DNA of 64,000 nucleotides from the NCBI GenBank assembly GCA_965262425.1, contig OZ253536.1:1612001-1676000 (forward strand), written 5' to 3'. This stretch comes from CAZOZZ01 sp965262425. Its GTDB lineage: Bacteria; Acidobacteriota; Terriglobia; 20CM-2-55-15. This document shows, piece after piece, positions 14,757 through 23,735 of this stretch. The position numbers and the translations under genes are program-made. How positions within the stretch are numbered: position 1 is the stretch's first letter; each line of letters opens with the position of its first letter. The notes under the pieces are model-generated. The model saw nothing but the letters and a program-made list of their open reading frames with translations. It ran no database searches and was not told the origin of the DNA.

Positions 14757-17454
14757 TGGTCGCTCCTTCGGTCCGTGTCGCGATGTCCTGTTCCCTGTCA
14801 AAATAGATCTGACCTTCGATCAAGGTCATTTCTACGTTGGCGTAGTTGCTGAGCGGGTGCTCGCTGAAGATGGCGATGTCGCCGTCCTTACCCACCTCGA
14901 GGCTGCCGACCCGGTCGTCGATTTCCAGTTGGATGGCGGGGTTGATCGTCACCATCTTCAGTGCATCGTCCTGGGACACGTTTCCGTACCGAACGGCCTT
15001 CGCCGCTTCCTGGTAGAGCCGTCGCACCCGTTCGTCGCTGTCGGAATTCAGCGAGACGAGCACGCCGTACTGGGCCATGATGGCCGGGTTGTAAGGAATG
15101 GCGTCCCAGGCTTCCATCTTGTAGCTCCAGAAGTCGATAAACGTCGAACCTCCCGCGCCGTGGGCGGCAATCTCCTGTGCCACCTTATAGCCTTCAAGCA
15201 CGTGCTGCAGTGTCTTGATCTTGAAACCGAACTCGTCGGCGATGTTCAGCAGCATGACGATTTCGTCGGCGCGGTAACAGTGCGCGTGGACCAGTATGTT
15301 GCCCCTCAAAACCTCCGCCAGCGTCTCCAGCTTGAGATTCCGCCGCGGCCCGACAGGGTTCTCGCCACGGCCTTGTGCGGCTTCATACGCATCCCATTTC
15401 TTCCTGTACTCGCGGGCGAGGGTAAACGATTCCCGCAATGCGTGCTGGACACCCATCCGTGTCGTCGGGTAACGCCGTACTTGCTGGCCTGCGCTTCGGG
15501 AGCGTTTCGGGTTTTCGCCCAGAGCGAACTTGATACCCAGTGGCGCCCCGAAAAAGAGATCCTCGACCGGTTTGCCCCACTTCAACTTCAAAACGGCGTT
15601 CGTGCCACCAATCACGTTGGCACTGCCGTGGAGAACGTTCACGATCGTCGTGCCGCCGGCCAGTGCACGATAGATCGAAATGTCGTCCTCGCGTATCACG
15701 TCGGAGATGCGAACGTTGGGTGTGATCGTCGAGGCTCCTTCGTTCCCTCCTCCTTCGATCGCCATGTGCGAATGGGCGTCTATGATGCCGGGCATGACGA
15801 ACTTGCCGGTCGCATCGATCACCCGAGCGCCTGCAGGGGTTGCGAGGTCTGGTCCGATAGCGACCATCTTGCCGTCCCGGATGAGGACATCCCCGCCTTC
15901 GATTGTTCCGTTCGTAATAGTAAGGACGGTGCCATTCGAGATGAGGGTCTGGTTCGGGCCTTCGGTGATGTAACCCCCGGGCTTGTTGATCGCCCGCCGT
16001 TCGTTCGTCTCCGTCGCTTGCGAGCCACGCCCGCCCCGGCCCCCGCGCCTGCCGCTGCGTGCGACGGCCTCGTCGCCATCAGCGTTTTGGTTGGCCTCCG
16101 CACGGGTCTCCGGGACGTCATAGGCGCGACCGTCGACAAAGACGCTCCTCAGTTCGGTATCACTGGCAAATGGATCGCCGGTTGCGAGGACGAGGTTTGC
16201 AATCTTGCCCGCCTCCAGGCTTCCCAGAGTGTCGCCGACTCCAAGGATCTCGGCTGCGGTCAGAGTCGTGGCCCGAAGCGCCTGGTCCATGGAAAGGCCA
16301 TTTTCGATCGTCAGGCGGATATTCGAAATGAAATCCGCGGGATCGTCTCCGAAGCCGGATTGAAGCGCAAACCGGACGCCGGCCGCGGCCAGCAATGTCG
16401 CGTTCGTCTGGAAGCGTTCCAGGTCCTCGGCGTCATACTCGATGTCCCCGCCCGAACGGCCAAAACCGCCTTTCGGCTTCATGTTGTCGTAGTTCACGCT
16501 GAGGAGGATCGGGATATTTTTCTCGCGCAACAGATCTGCCACGTTCGACGCTTCCATGCCGCCCGCTATGATCGGACTCAGATTGAGTTCGTCGGCAAGG
16601 GCGACCGCGCGTTTGACTTCATTTGTCCAGTTGGCGTGGATGACCGCTGGAAGCTGTTGCGCAACGACGGGAACCAGGGCCGCCAGCGTCGGGTCGAAGA
16701 CGGGTCGTTCCATGCCCCTGGGGCTCATGTTGAACCGGTCCCATGCCTGACGGTACCAGACGCCATCCGCTAAGGCCTGTCGTATGACGGCAAAGACGCC
16801 CATCAGTGTGGATGGGTATCCACCCCCGGATCTCTGTATGTTCACGTGCATTCCAACCGGGGTCTTCACGACGATGTTGTCTTCGCCCGTGTTGATCAGA
16901 ACGCTCTGTCCGGTGAGAATACCGTCGCGGGAGACGACCAGCGCACTGGTCACACCCGCGTTTCGAGCCGCCTCGACATTCTTTCCGTCCGGGCTGACCA
17001 TCGTTGCCAGTTGCCGGTCCGGACTGAGCCCACGCGGTTCTTGAAAGATCGATTCAAAAGCGTCCCGTGGAGGCGTCTGTTGCGGGCCGCCACGTCCCCC
17101 ACGTCCCCCACGTCCCCCACGTCCGCCCCGCCCGCCGCCGCCGGTGGGTTCGGCAGCTTCCGCGGTTCCGATGTCACTGAACGCATCGATCAGCCCGGGG
17201 AAGACCGTCAGGCCACTGCCATCGATGACGTTGGCTTCAGGCGGAATGGATATATTCGCGCCGACGGCTTCGATCAGACCGTCGCGAATGACAATGCTTC
17301 CGCGCGCGATCATCGGTCCCGAAACAGGGTAGATACGGGCGTCGGTGATTGCGTAGACACTGCGGCTCTGTGCCGTCGCGCCCGGGGACGCGAAAGAAAC
17401 GAGAATCAGTGCCACGAGAACCGTGAAAGCGATTCGCAAACGATGGCGTCTCAT
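14743..17454 (-). CDS. Exported tandem amidohydrolase (two domains, Gly-Arg linker)
   Basis: The start ATG 17454 has AGGAGGG upstream; 903 residues with a signal peptide (ending near SPGATAQS). Two amidohydrolase domains lie in tandem. The first (about 35-450) reads PGLIDAFSDIG, with Phe 92 and Asp 94 where HxH should be. It carries a low-complexity (GGR)n loop at 105-123. A second Gly-Arg stretch near 470-490 joins it to domain 2 (about 510-890). Domain 2 keeps the metal set: DAHSHM, VHAHCY, TLQHVLEG and SLNSDSDE. Domain 2 is thus likely the active imidazolonepropionase/dipeptidase-like hydrolase and domain 1 a structural or regulatory copy. The substrate is unknown. Confidence 0.85.
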   Translation of the reverse strand: MRRHRLRIAFTVLVALILVSFASPGATAQSRSVYAITDARIYPVSGPMIARGSIVIRDGLIEAVGANISIPPEANVIDGSGLTVFPGLIDAFSDIGTAEAAEPTGGGGRGGRGGRGGRGGRGGPQQTPPRDAFESIFQEPRGLSPDRQLATMVSPDGKNVEAARNAGVTSALVVSRDGILTGQSVLINTGEDNIVVKTPVGMHVNIQRSGGGYPSTLMGVFAVIRQALADGVWYRQAWDRFNMSPRGMERPVFDPTLAALVPVVAQQLPAVIHANWTNEVKRAVALADELNLSPIIAGGMEASNVADLLREKNIPILLSVNYDNMKPKGGFGRSGGDIEYDAEDLERFQTNATLLAAAGVRFALQSGFGDDPADFISNIRLTIENGLSMDQALRATTLTAAEILGVGDTLGSLEAGKIANLVLATGDPFASDTELRSVFVDGRAYDVPETRAEANQNADGDEAVARSGRRGGRGGRGSQATETNERRAINKPGGYITEGPNQTLISNGTVLTITNGTIEGGDVLIRDGKMVAIGPDLATPAGARVIDATGKFVMPGIIDAHSHMAIEGGGNEGASTITPNVRISDVIREDDISIYRALAGGTTIVNVLHGSANVIGGTNAVLKLKWGKPVEDLFFGAPLGIKFALGENPKRSRSAGQQVRRYPTTRMGVQHALRESFTLAREYRKKWDAYEAAQGRGENPVGPRRNLKLETLAEVLRGNILVHAHCYRADEIVMLLNIADEFGFKIKTLQHVLEGYKVAQEIAAHGAGGSTFIDFWSYKMEAWDAIPYNPAIMAQYGVLVSLNSDSDERVRRLYQEAAKAVRYGNVSQDDALKMVTINPAIQLEIDDRVGSLEVGKDGDIAIFSEHPLSNYANVEMTLIEGQIYFDREQDIATRTEGATNENN
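17090..17125. repeat. Four tandem 9-bp units inside the tandem amidohydrolase gene
   Basis: CCACGTCCC is repeated three times, followed by CCACGTCCG. On the minus strand it encodes (GGR)n. The unit length keeps frame, so copy number can change by slippage without a frameshift. Confidence 0.85.
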
Positions 17455-17634
17455 AGACCCTCCTGTGGGCAAGTGAGGACAAGCTAAAAAGTTGCAAAAT
17501 AATGTAACACACCCTCGTCGGAGAGAGCCACGAAGGGGTGGAGGAAGGGGAATGACGGCCTGCGGCGGTTCCTATAAGAGGTGGGTAAATTGACAGTAGA
17601 GGAAACCTAGTGCTTTAATTCTCCTGAAGCCCTT

Positions 17635-17707
17635 GGGCGGTTAGCTCAGCTGGGAGAGCGCGGCGTTCGCAATGCCGAGGTCGAGGGTTCGAGCCCCTTA
17701 CCGTCCA
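17635..17707 (+). tRNA. tRNA-Ala (anticodon CGC)
   Basis: The 73-nt cloverleaf has acceptor GGGCGGT/ACCGTCC with one G-T pair, D arm GCTC...GAGC, anticodon stem CGGCG/TGCCG with loop TTCGCAA (CGC at 17667-17669), T arm GAGGG-TTCGAGC-CCCTT, and discriminator A73. The 3' CCA is not encoded (ACTTCAG follows), so it must be added by CCA transferase. It stands alone between the amidohydrolase start and the ytxH gene. The flank 17455-17634 shows no gene. Confidence 0.95.
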
Positions 17708-17790
17708 CTTCAGATGATAAGCGAGTCGCTGGTAAGCAGGCAGCCGGCAGCTTTGGACGAGTGCTCCGGCTGCGTGCTGACACCTTCTCG

Positions 17791-18138
17791 CTACTTGCCC
17801 GACCGGATCAATCCCTCGATTCGGATCTTACCTTCCTCGAGGCGATTCGTGGCTTCGTCGAAGACGCCGAGTACCTTCTCCCTGCCGGCGACACTCAGTT
17901 TTTTGCCGCGTTGCAATCCGTCCTCGACAACGGTTTGAACGTCCTCCACCCAGTCGTTCACCTGAGACCGGACGTCGTCCTGAAGATCGTCGAACTGCCC
18001 GATGCGTCTGCGCGCCTCCCTTCGGATGAGCTTACGTGTGCGGATACCGCTCTGTGGGGCGTAGAGGAGAGCCGTGACAACGCCCAGTGTGACGCCGGTA
18101 ATAAGGAAGCCAAGACACTCGGCTTTGTTGTTTCGCAT
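17791..18138 (-). CDS. YtxH-domain membrane-associated protein
   Basis: The start is ATG 18138 (MRNNKAECLGFLITG) behind GGAGGTGC; longer in-frame starts lack a ribosome site. The 115-residue protein has one N-terminal membrane helix (FLITGVTLGVVTALLYAP), followed directly by the YtxH signature LLYAPQSGxxTR, then a long charged amphipathic helix with coiled-coil character. YtxH proteins are small stress-associated envelope proteins of unclear role. It is divergent from the M28 peptidase gene. Confidence 0.85.
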   Translation of the reverse strand: MRNNKAECLGFLITGVTLGVVTALLYAPQSGIRTRKLIRREARRRIGQFDDLQDDVRSQVNDWVEDVQTVVEDGLQRGKKLSVAGREKVLGVFDEATNRLEEGKIRIEGLIRSGK

Positions 18139-18263
18139 GCAGCACCTCCGGTTTGGATTACTTTTAATGGTAACACCGTGGACATCGTCCCGGCGCAGTT
18201 CCCGCCCAGCGCATGTAGATGACAATGTGCTCGAAACGGGTTATCGTATTTGACCAGCAGAAC

Positions 18264-19250
18264 ATGAAAATGAAATCAAATAATCGGAAGCAGGCAGCGC
18301 GGGCCAGTCAGAAGCCCGGCAAGCAGACGACACGAAACATGAGATTGTGGATGCCTCTGGCTGTCGTGGCCCTGGTTGTCGTCCTGGCCTACGGTTTCGG
18401 GCGCGGTGAGGCAGGCGGGGGCGCACTCATGATGGACTCTGCTTTCGATGGGGCGCGCGCTTTTCGTGATCTCGAGGCCGTCGTCGGTTTTGGACCCAGA
18501 CCGGCCGGCAGCGAGACTATTGCCAGAACGCGGGATTACATCGTGTCCGAGCTACGGAAGGCCGGCTTCGAACCCGAACTCGATGAGTTCGTGGCCACGA
18601 CGCCCACCGGCCCGGTCGACATGGTGAACATCCGGGCGGTCAAGGCCGGGCCGAAGCCGGAGATTATCGCCGTGGCCGGACATTACGACACCAAGCGCTT
18701 TGATTTTCCTTTCGTCGGCGCGAATGACGGAGGGTCGAGCACTGCCATACTGCTTGAGATGGCCCGCGTAGCGGATAGTGTGGAGTTGGAACATACCCTG
18801 GAATTCATTTTCTTCGACGGCGAGGAAGCGGTTCGGGACTGGACCGCCACCGACAGTGTTTACGGAAGCCGTTACGACATCGATCGGCGATTCGACAATG
18901 GCACGCTTCGCGAACTCCGGGCGCTCGTCCTCGTGGACATGGTCGGCGACACGGATCTCCGGGTTCTGAAGGAAACAGCCTCTACCGACTGGCTCAAAAC
19001 CATCATCTGGGAGGTCGCCCAATCGATGGGTTATGGCCGTCATTTCGGCGCCGAACAAATCGCAATAGAAGACGACCACGTCCCCTACCTCAACGCCGGC
19101 ATCCCCGCCGTCGACCTCATCGACTTCGATTATCCCTACTGGCACACCGCCGCCGACACCCTGGACAAGACCAGCGCCGAAAGCCTGAAAGTGATCGGCG
19201 ACGTCGTCCTGGGCTCGTTACCGGGAATCGACGACTACCTGAATCAATAG
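18264..19250 (+). CDS. M28-family zinc peptidase (glutaminyl cyclase-like), membrane-anchored
   Basis: ATG 18264 gives 328 residues (MKMKSNNRKQ); an ATG at 18219 is also open and no ribosome site decides. A membrane anchor (MPLAVVALVVVLAYGFG, about 27-45) precedes an exported catalytic domain. The M28 zinc set is complete: GHYDTK, GANDGGSS, FFDGEEA, LVDMVGD and YPYWHTAADT. The WTATDSVYGS insert after DGEEA and the overall pattern resemble glutaminyl-peptide cyclotransferases as much as aminopeptidases, so the reaction (N-terminal pyroglutamate formation or aminopeptidase) is open. Confidence 0.85.
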   Translation: MKMKSNNRKQAARASQKPGKQTTRNMRLWMPLAVVALVVVLAYGFGRGEAGGGALMMDSAFDGARAFRDLEAVVGFGPRPAGSETIARTRDYIVSELRKAGFEPELDEFVATTPTGPVDMVNIRAVKAGPKPEIIAVAGHYDTKRFDFPFVGANDGGSSTAILLEMARVADSVELEHTLEFIFFDGEEAVRDWTATDSVYGSRYDIDRRFDNGTLRELRALVLVDMVGDTDLRVLKETASTDWLKTIIWEVAQSMGYGRHFGAEQIAIEDDHVPYLNAGIPAVDLIDFDYPYWHTAADTLDKTSAESLKVIGDVVLGSLPGIDDYLNQ

Positions 19251-19294
19251 TCCCCGGGTGGCCTGACGGTAGGTTGGTCGAACGCGAAAGGTTT

Positions 19295-19485
19295 GTTTCA
19301 ACGCAAAGGCGCGGAGAACGCAAAGGTCGCAGAGAAGGAATTCTTAGCGCAGAGGCGCAGAGTTTGTTGTCCCTGCTTGATCCTCAAATCTTGACTAGCC
19401 GGGAATTGATGTACATGGAAACGGGGCGTAGGCAAACAAGAGATTTCTCTCTGCGCCTCTGCGCCTCTGCGGTGAAAACTCCTTT
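19295..19485. repeat. R2 GCGCAGAG-rich hairpin region, copy 1
   Basis: The left side holds AACGCAAAGGCGCGGAGAACG and GCGCAGAGGCGCAGAG; the right side holds CTCTGCGCCTCTGCGCCTCT followed by GCGGTGAAAA. The arms can form a long imperfect stem around a ~75-bp loop. It separates the convergent M28 peptidase and tatC genes, where it could end transcription from both sides. Confidence 0.75.
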
Positions 19486-19493
19486 CTTCCCGC

Positions 19494-20255
19494 CTACCGT
19501 TTCTTACCGAACACAAAAGCGACGCCCACGCCTACCAGGTAGAGCAGGATCATTGGGCCGGCCATGATCATCATGTTCGGGATGTCCGCGGTTGGGGTAA
19601 TGATTGCGGCCACGACGAAGGACATAAGAACGGCGTACTTGGTGTTCCGGAGGAGGAAGCCTGGAGTCACCAGGCCGATGCGGCTCAGGACGAAGATGAT
19701 CGGCGGGATCTGAAAAACGATCGCCAGTCCGACCATGATCGTGAGGAAGAGGTCGAAGTATTTCGTCGCATCGATCATTGGCTCCAGGTTGGCGGATTGG
19801 CCCCAGCCGATCAGGAAGTCGAGTGCGAATGGGAACGCTATGAAGTAGCCGAAAGCGACGCCGCACCCAGCCAGCAACGTTGTGGAAAGGACGAATGGGA
19901 TGGCATAGCGCCGTTCACGCTTGTAGAGGCCTGGGGCGATGAAGAGCCAGACCTGGGCAAGGAGAAAAGGCGAAGCCAGTAAAACCGCGGCGACGAAGGC
20001 GACTTTCAGAAAAAGATTGAACGGCTGTGTGGGACTGGTAAACACCAGGGGCTGATCCCCCAGCGCTTCGAGTATGGGTTGCGAGACGATTAAGTACAAT
20101 TCCTGGACGAAGGCCCAGCACGCCACGAATGTGACGGCAACCGCGATCAGAGACCGTATGATCCGGGACCTCAATTCTTCGAGGTGATCCAGAAAGGACA
20201 TCGCTCCGGAAGCCGTCAGGATCGGGGGGTCTTCGACTGGGGCCGAGGCTGACAT
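19494..20255 (-). CDS. tatC: Sec-independent protein translocase TatC
   Basis: TatC is the multispanning receptor of the twin-arginine export system. The 253-residue protein begins its conserved region with FLDHLEELRSRII, the TatC N-terminal signature, and has six hydrophobic segments including the conserved F(T/K)SPTQPF periplasmic loop and the late ITPTADIPNM. The C-terminus is short (VFGKKR). It starts directly after the tatA stop; the ATG (20255) abuts TAG (20256-20258 on the minus strand), so the two are one transcript. Confidence 0.96.
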   Translation of the reverse strand: MSASAPVEDPPILTASGAMSFLDHLEELRSRIIRSLIAVAVTFVACWAFVQELYLIVSQPILEALGDQPLVFTSPTQPFNLFLKVAFVAAVLLASPFLLAQVWLFIAPGLYKRERRYAIPFVLSTTLLAGCGVAFGYFIAFPFALDFLIGWGQSANLEPMIDATKYFDLFLTIMVGLAIVFQIPPIIFVLSRIGLVTPGFLLRNTKYAVLMSFVVAAIITPTADIPNMMIMAGPMILLYLVGVGVAFVFGKKR

Positions 20256-20627
20256 CTATGCTTGACTCTCAGGCTGCTTCTCGAGTTCTTTCTCAGGCTC
20301 TTTTATGGATGGAGACGGGCTCTGTGAGGAATAGAATGCCTCTTTGGCATCCGTCTCGGGCTTGGCATCCTTGGAGGGTTTGGCATCCTTGGGGGGCTGA
20401 TCAGCGGCATCGAGGTCTGTCTTGAGGTCCTTTTCGAGATCTTTGAATTCCTTGTCCGCGTCACGGACCTGTTCGTCAAACGTGGACTTCAATTCGTTGG
20501 TCGCGCGCTTGAATTCCCTGAGGCCCTTGCCCAGTGACTTGCCTAGCTCCGGAAGTTTTTTCGGCCCGAAGACGAGGAGCGCGATGATAAAGATAACCAG
20601 AAGCTCCTGAAAGCCAAGCTGTCCCAT
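20256..20627 (-). CDS. tatA: Sec-independent protein translocase TatA
   Basis: ATG 20627 follows AGGAGGACTC; the longer open frame upstream is not used. The 123-residue protein has one N-terminal membrane helix (ELLVIFIIALLVFG), the FGPKKLPELGKSLGKGLREFK hinge and amphipathic helix of TatA, and a long acidic/lysine-rich Pro-containing tail with two PPKDAKPSKDAKP-like units. It forms the translocation pore with TatC. With no TatB gene next to it, this may be a minimal TatAC system. Confidence 0.94.
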   Translation of the reverse strand: MGQLGFQELLVIFIIALLVFGPKKLPELGKSLGKGLREFKRATNELKSTFDEQVRDADKEFKDLEKDLKTDLDAADQPPKDAKPSKDAKPETDAKEAFYSSQSPSPSIKEPEKELEKQPESQA

Positions 20628-20758
20628 GAAGAGTCCTCCTTTAAACCGAATCCAGTTCAATGATAGCGGGAGGTGTGAAATCCCGTCAACGCAAAGTTCA
20701 CTGAGCCCAAGGGTGTAAGGACATGGTTTCGGCCCGCTCTATCAAGGTCTTAGCGCTC

Positions 20759-20786
20759 GTATTTCCCTTGGCCCTTTTGCTATACT
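20759..20786 (+). promoter_or_regulatory. Possible promoter of ctpA
   Basis: TATACT at 20781-20786 lies 29 bp upstream of the ctpA ATG in an AT-rich stretch. The -35 region (GTATTT, 16-bp spacer) is poor, so only the -10 is suggestive. Confidence 0.3.
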
Positions 20787-20814
20787 ACTCGTAATTATTG
20801 CGAAAGGGGTTTAC

Positions 20815-22395
20815 ATGAAGCTAAAGCCGTTGCGTGCGATAGTGGTCTGGGCCATCGTGCTGACGGTTGTCGCCCTTTTTGGGGGTCTGTACGGCACCCA
20901 GGTTCAGGCGACGACCGGAGCAGAGGATGATGTTGACGCCGGATTGAAGGCGTTCACCGCCATCCTGAGTATGGTTGAGCGAAATCACGCTACTGAGGTC
21001 GACCCGGAAACTGCCGTGTTCGGTGCCATCGATGGAATGCTCCGGACGCTCGATCCACACTCCAAGTTTTTTACCCCCAAGGACTTCACGCGTCTTCGTG
21101 AAGACCAGCGCGGCAAATACTACGGTCTGGGCATCACCGTGACCAGCCGGTTCGGTAAGGTGACGGTCGTTTCCCCACCGTTCCCGGGCGCGCCGGCCGA
21201 GAAGGTCGGGTTGCGCGTGGGCGACGTTCTCAGTCATGTGAACGGAGAACCGACCGAGGGAATAGACCTGAACATCGTCGTCGGCAAGCTCAAGGGCCCC
21301 AAGGGTACTCCGGTTCGAGTGACCGTTTCCCGCCCCGGCGTCGATGAGCCTTTCGAGATAACGATTGTTCGCGACGAGATCTCGAAATTCACGATCAGCA
21401 ACGCATTTGAGATTCGAGAGAACATTGGCTACGTCAAGATCGAAAGTTTCGCCGAGACCACCGCGGCCGAGCTTCGGGAAGCGATTCGGAAACTCGAAGC
21501 AGACAGCCTGGACGGGCTGATCATTGACTTGCGAAACAACCCGGGTGGACTGCTCCAGGAGGCGATCGCAATTTCCGAGATGTTCCTCCAGAAGGGGCAG
21601 TTGATCGTGGAGACGCGCGGACGTGCCCGCGGTTCGAACCGCCCATACACCTCTCAGCGGGTGAACAACGACAACCTGTATCCAGTCGTTGTCGTCATCA
21701 ATAAATCGAGTGCCAGTGCTTCGGAGATCGTGTCCGGAGCGATTCAGGACCATGACCGGGGCTTGATCGTCGGAGAGACCAGTTTCGGCAAGGGGCTTGT
21801 GCAGTCGGTCTATCCCTTGACCAAGCGCGCGGGCCTGGCTTTGACGACACAGAAGTGGTACACGCCAAGTGGGCGCCTGATCCAGCGGGATTATTCCGAG
21901 ATCTCGCAGTTCGACTACTACAACCAGCGGGACGAGATGGCGGAGGAGAACCTGGAGATCAAGCATTCCGATCTGGGTCGTGTCGTTTATGGGGGCGGGG
22001 GCATCGCGCCCGACCACATCGTTCGAACACCGAAGTTGAACGATTTCCAGGACAGGATGGCGAAACGGTTCGCCTTCTTCACGTTTGTGCGTGACTTCAT
22101 CGTCGACAAGCCGACGATCGAACCTTCTTTCGAGGTGTCGGATGCGATCGTCGCGGACTTCACCGAGCATGCCAGAGAGCGGGAGATCGAGATCACGGAT
22201 CAGGAAGTGAGCGACAACCAGGACTTCATCAAGAGAATGATCAAGTATGAAGTCTTCTACAACCGCCTTGGAGTCTCAGAAGCCGCCAGAGTTTTGCTTA
22301 ACGGCGACGTACAGATTTTGAAGGCGCTGGAGCTCATTCCCGACGCGAAGGAACTTTCCGAGCGCGCGCGCAGCTCGATGGCGCGACGGCAATAA
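20815..22395 (+). CDS. ctpA: Carboxyl-terminal processing protease (S41 family)
   Basis: The 526-residue periplasmic serine protease degrades or trims proteins from the C-terminus. An N-terminal signal/anchor (AIVVWAIVLTVVALFGGL) is followed by a helical domain with DPHSKFF, a PDZ domain (about 105-190, YYGLGITV...AEKVGLRVGDVL), and the S41 core with LDGLIIDLRNNPGG. The catalytic Ser lies in SSASASEIVSGA and the Lys in GETSFGKGLVQ. It has a C-terminal extension of ~110 residues after the core, common in this subgroup. AAAGGGG precedes ATG 20815. An R1 repeat lies 43 bp after the stop. Confidence 0.95.
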   Translation: MKLKPLRAIVVWAIVLTVVALFGGLYGTQVQATTGAEDDVDAGLKAFTAILSMVERNHATEVDPETAVFGAIDGMLRTLDPHSKFFTPKDFTRLREDQRGKYYGLGITVTSRFGKVTVVSPPFPGAPAEKVGLRVGDVLSHVNGEPTEGIDLNIVVGKLKGPKGTPVRVTVSRPGVDEPFEITIVRDEISKFTISNAFEIRENIGYVKIESFAETTAAELREAIRKLEADSLDGLIIDLRNNPGGLLQEAIAISEMFLQKGQLIVETRGRARGSNRPYTSQRVNNDNLYPVVVVINKSSASASEIVSGAIQDHDRGLIVGETSFGKGLVQSVYPLTKRAGLALTTQKWYTPSGRLIQRDYSEISQFDYYNQRDEMAEENLEIKHSDLGRVVYGGGGIAPDHIVRTPKLNDFQDRMAKRFAFFTFVRDFIVDKPTIEPSFEVSDAIVADFTEHAREREIEITDQEVSDNQDFIKRMIKYEVFYNRLGVSEAARVLLNGDVQILKALELIPDAKELSERARSSMARRQ

Positions 22396-22438
22396 AGCAA
22401 TTCGTTCGAACAGACAAGCATTTCACTACGGGCGGCCA

Positions 22439-22640
22439 TAGGAGCCTGCGCGGCAGAAGAGATCTACTGCGAAAGCGGTATAATCGGCCCATATTTCCCC
22501 GATTTTTCGTTAAATAGAACCACTATTCGCCTCAAAATCGAGAAAATGCCTCAAAGTCGAGGGAATGTCTCAAAGTCGAGGGAATCTGGCCTCGATTCTC
22601 CACTTTCTCGCTACGATCCCTTCTGCCGCGCAGGCTCCTA
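22439..22640. repeat. R1 palindromic repeat, copy B (inverted, with internal tandem units)
   Basis: Same TAGGAGCCTGCGCGGCAG ends as copy A, but the interior runs in the opposite direction (ATCTACTGCGAAAGCGG at left, TTTCTCGCTACGAT at right). It is 202 bp; the extra ~39 bp over copy A come from two additional 19-bp units of a CTCAAAGTCGAGGGAA-type repeat (22528-22584). It fills the gap between ctpA and aroB. Confidence 0.9.
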
Positions 22641-22661
22641 GGGGTCGCCCGTTTCTTTCTC

Positions 22662-23723
22662 ATGAAGAAAATCCGGTTAAAGCTCCGAGGATCGTCATCG
22701 GACATCGTCGTCGGCCTGGGATCCTACGCATCGATCCAGGATCACCTGGATCAGGCCGGCCTCACGGATTCCTTACTGATCGTTTCTCAGTCCAGGATTC
22801 TCGACGCAATCGGACTCGGCGGTCTTCCGAATGCCCCTGTCGAAACCATTCCAGATGGCGAGCGCGCAAAGTCAGTCAGGACCGTCTCCCGGCTGATCGA
22901 CCGAATGGTGGCCCGACGACTGACGCGAGAGTCGATAGTGGTGGCCGTGGGTGGCGGGGTTGTGGGAGACGTTGTCGGGTTTGCGGCCTCAATCTATCTT
23001 CGAGGCATTCGCGTCGTGCAGGTGCCGACGACATTGCTGGCGCAGGTGGACTCGGCGGTTGGCGGAAAGACCGGAGTCAACCATTCTGCCGGAAAGAATC
23101 TGATCGGTACGTTCCACCAACCCCGTCTGGTCATCGCGGATCCGCTTCTCCTCGAATCCCTGCCACAACGCGAGTATTCCAGCGGGCTGTACGAAGCGTT
23201 GAAGTATGGAATCATCCGGGACCGGAAGCTCTTCGACGAGTTCGAACGGGACCGGAAAGCGATTCTCGAGGTGCAGCCCGACGCCCTGGAGAATCTGGTC
23301 GCGCGTTGCCTTCGGTCAAAAGTCGCCGTCGTGGTGGCCGATGAGCGGGAAGGAAACATCCGGCGCATTCTGAATTTTGGCCATACGCTTGGACATGCCA
23401 TTGAGACTGCAGCGGGTTACCGTCGGATCCGCCACGGTGAGGCTGTAGGATACGGGATGATCGGGGCAACTCGCATTGCCAGAAAGCTGGGACGAATCTC
23501 GGGAAGACAGGCGGGCCGGATCGAAGACGCGGTCGTTTCCCTGGGGAGTCTGCCCAGGCTCGGCAAGATCAGCGCTTCGGCGATTACTGAAGCCATGCAG
23601 CACGACAAGAAAATTCGGGACGGCCATGTCCATTTCGTGTTACCCCGCCGCATTGGCAAGGTGGAGATCAATCCGAACGTGCCCCGACCGATCGTAGAGG
23701 AAGTGCTTGAGGAGATCCTTTAG
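22662..23723 (+). CDS. aroB: 3-dehydroquinate synthase
   Basis: AroB makes 3-dehydroquinate from DAHP in the shikimate pathway, with NAD and a divalent metal. The 353-residue protein has the NAD motif AVGGGVVGDVVGF, the QVPTTLLAQVDSAVGGKTGVN block, the metal Glu in YEALKYGII, and metal histidines in NFGHTLGHAIE and IRHGEAVGYGM. The ATG follows the R1 repeat by 21 bp without a clear ribosome site. menG/ubiE is 12 bp downstream, so the shikimate/quinone genes are likely co-transcribed. Confidence 0.95.
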   Translation: MKKIRLKLRGSSSDIVVGLGSYASIQDHLDQAGLTDSLLIVSQSRILDAIGLGGLPNAPVETIPDGERAKSVRTVSRLIDRMVARRLTRESIVVAVGGGVVGDVVGFAASIYLRGIRVVQVPTTLLAQVDSAVGGKTGVNHSAGKNLIGTFHQPRLVIADPLLLESLPQREYSSGLYEALKYGIIRDRKLFDEFERDRKAILEVQPDALENLVARCLRSKVAVVVADEREGNIRRILNFGHTLGHAIETAAGYRRIRHGEAVGYGMIGATRIARKLGRISGRQAGRIEDAVVSLGSLPRLGKISASAITEAMQHDKKIRDGHVHFVLPRRIGKVEINPNVPRPIVEEVLEEIL

Positions 23724-23735
23724 GCCCTTAGCGAG

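Noticed and set aside
14554..16773. 739-codon plus-strand frame over the amidohydrolase genes
   Set aside because: Antisense shadow of the well-supported tandem amidohydrolase, with no recognisable domain.
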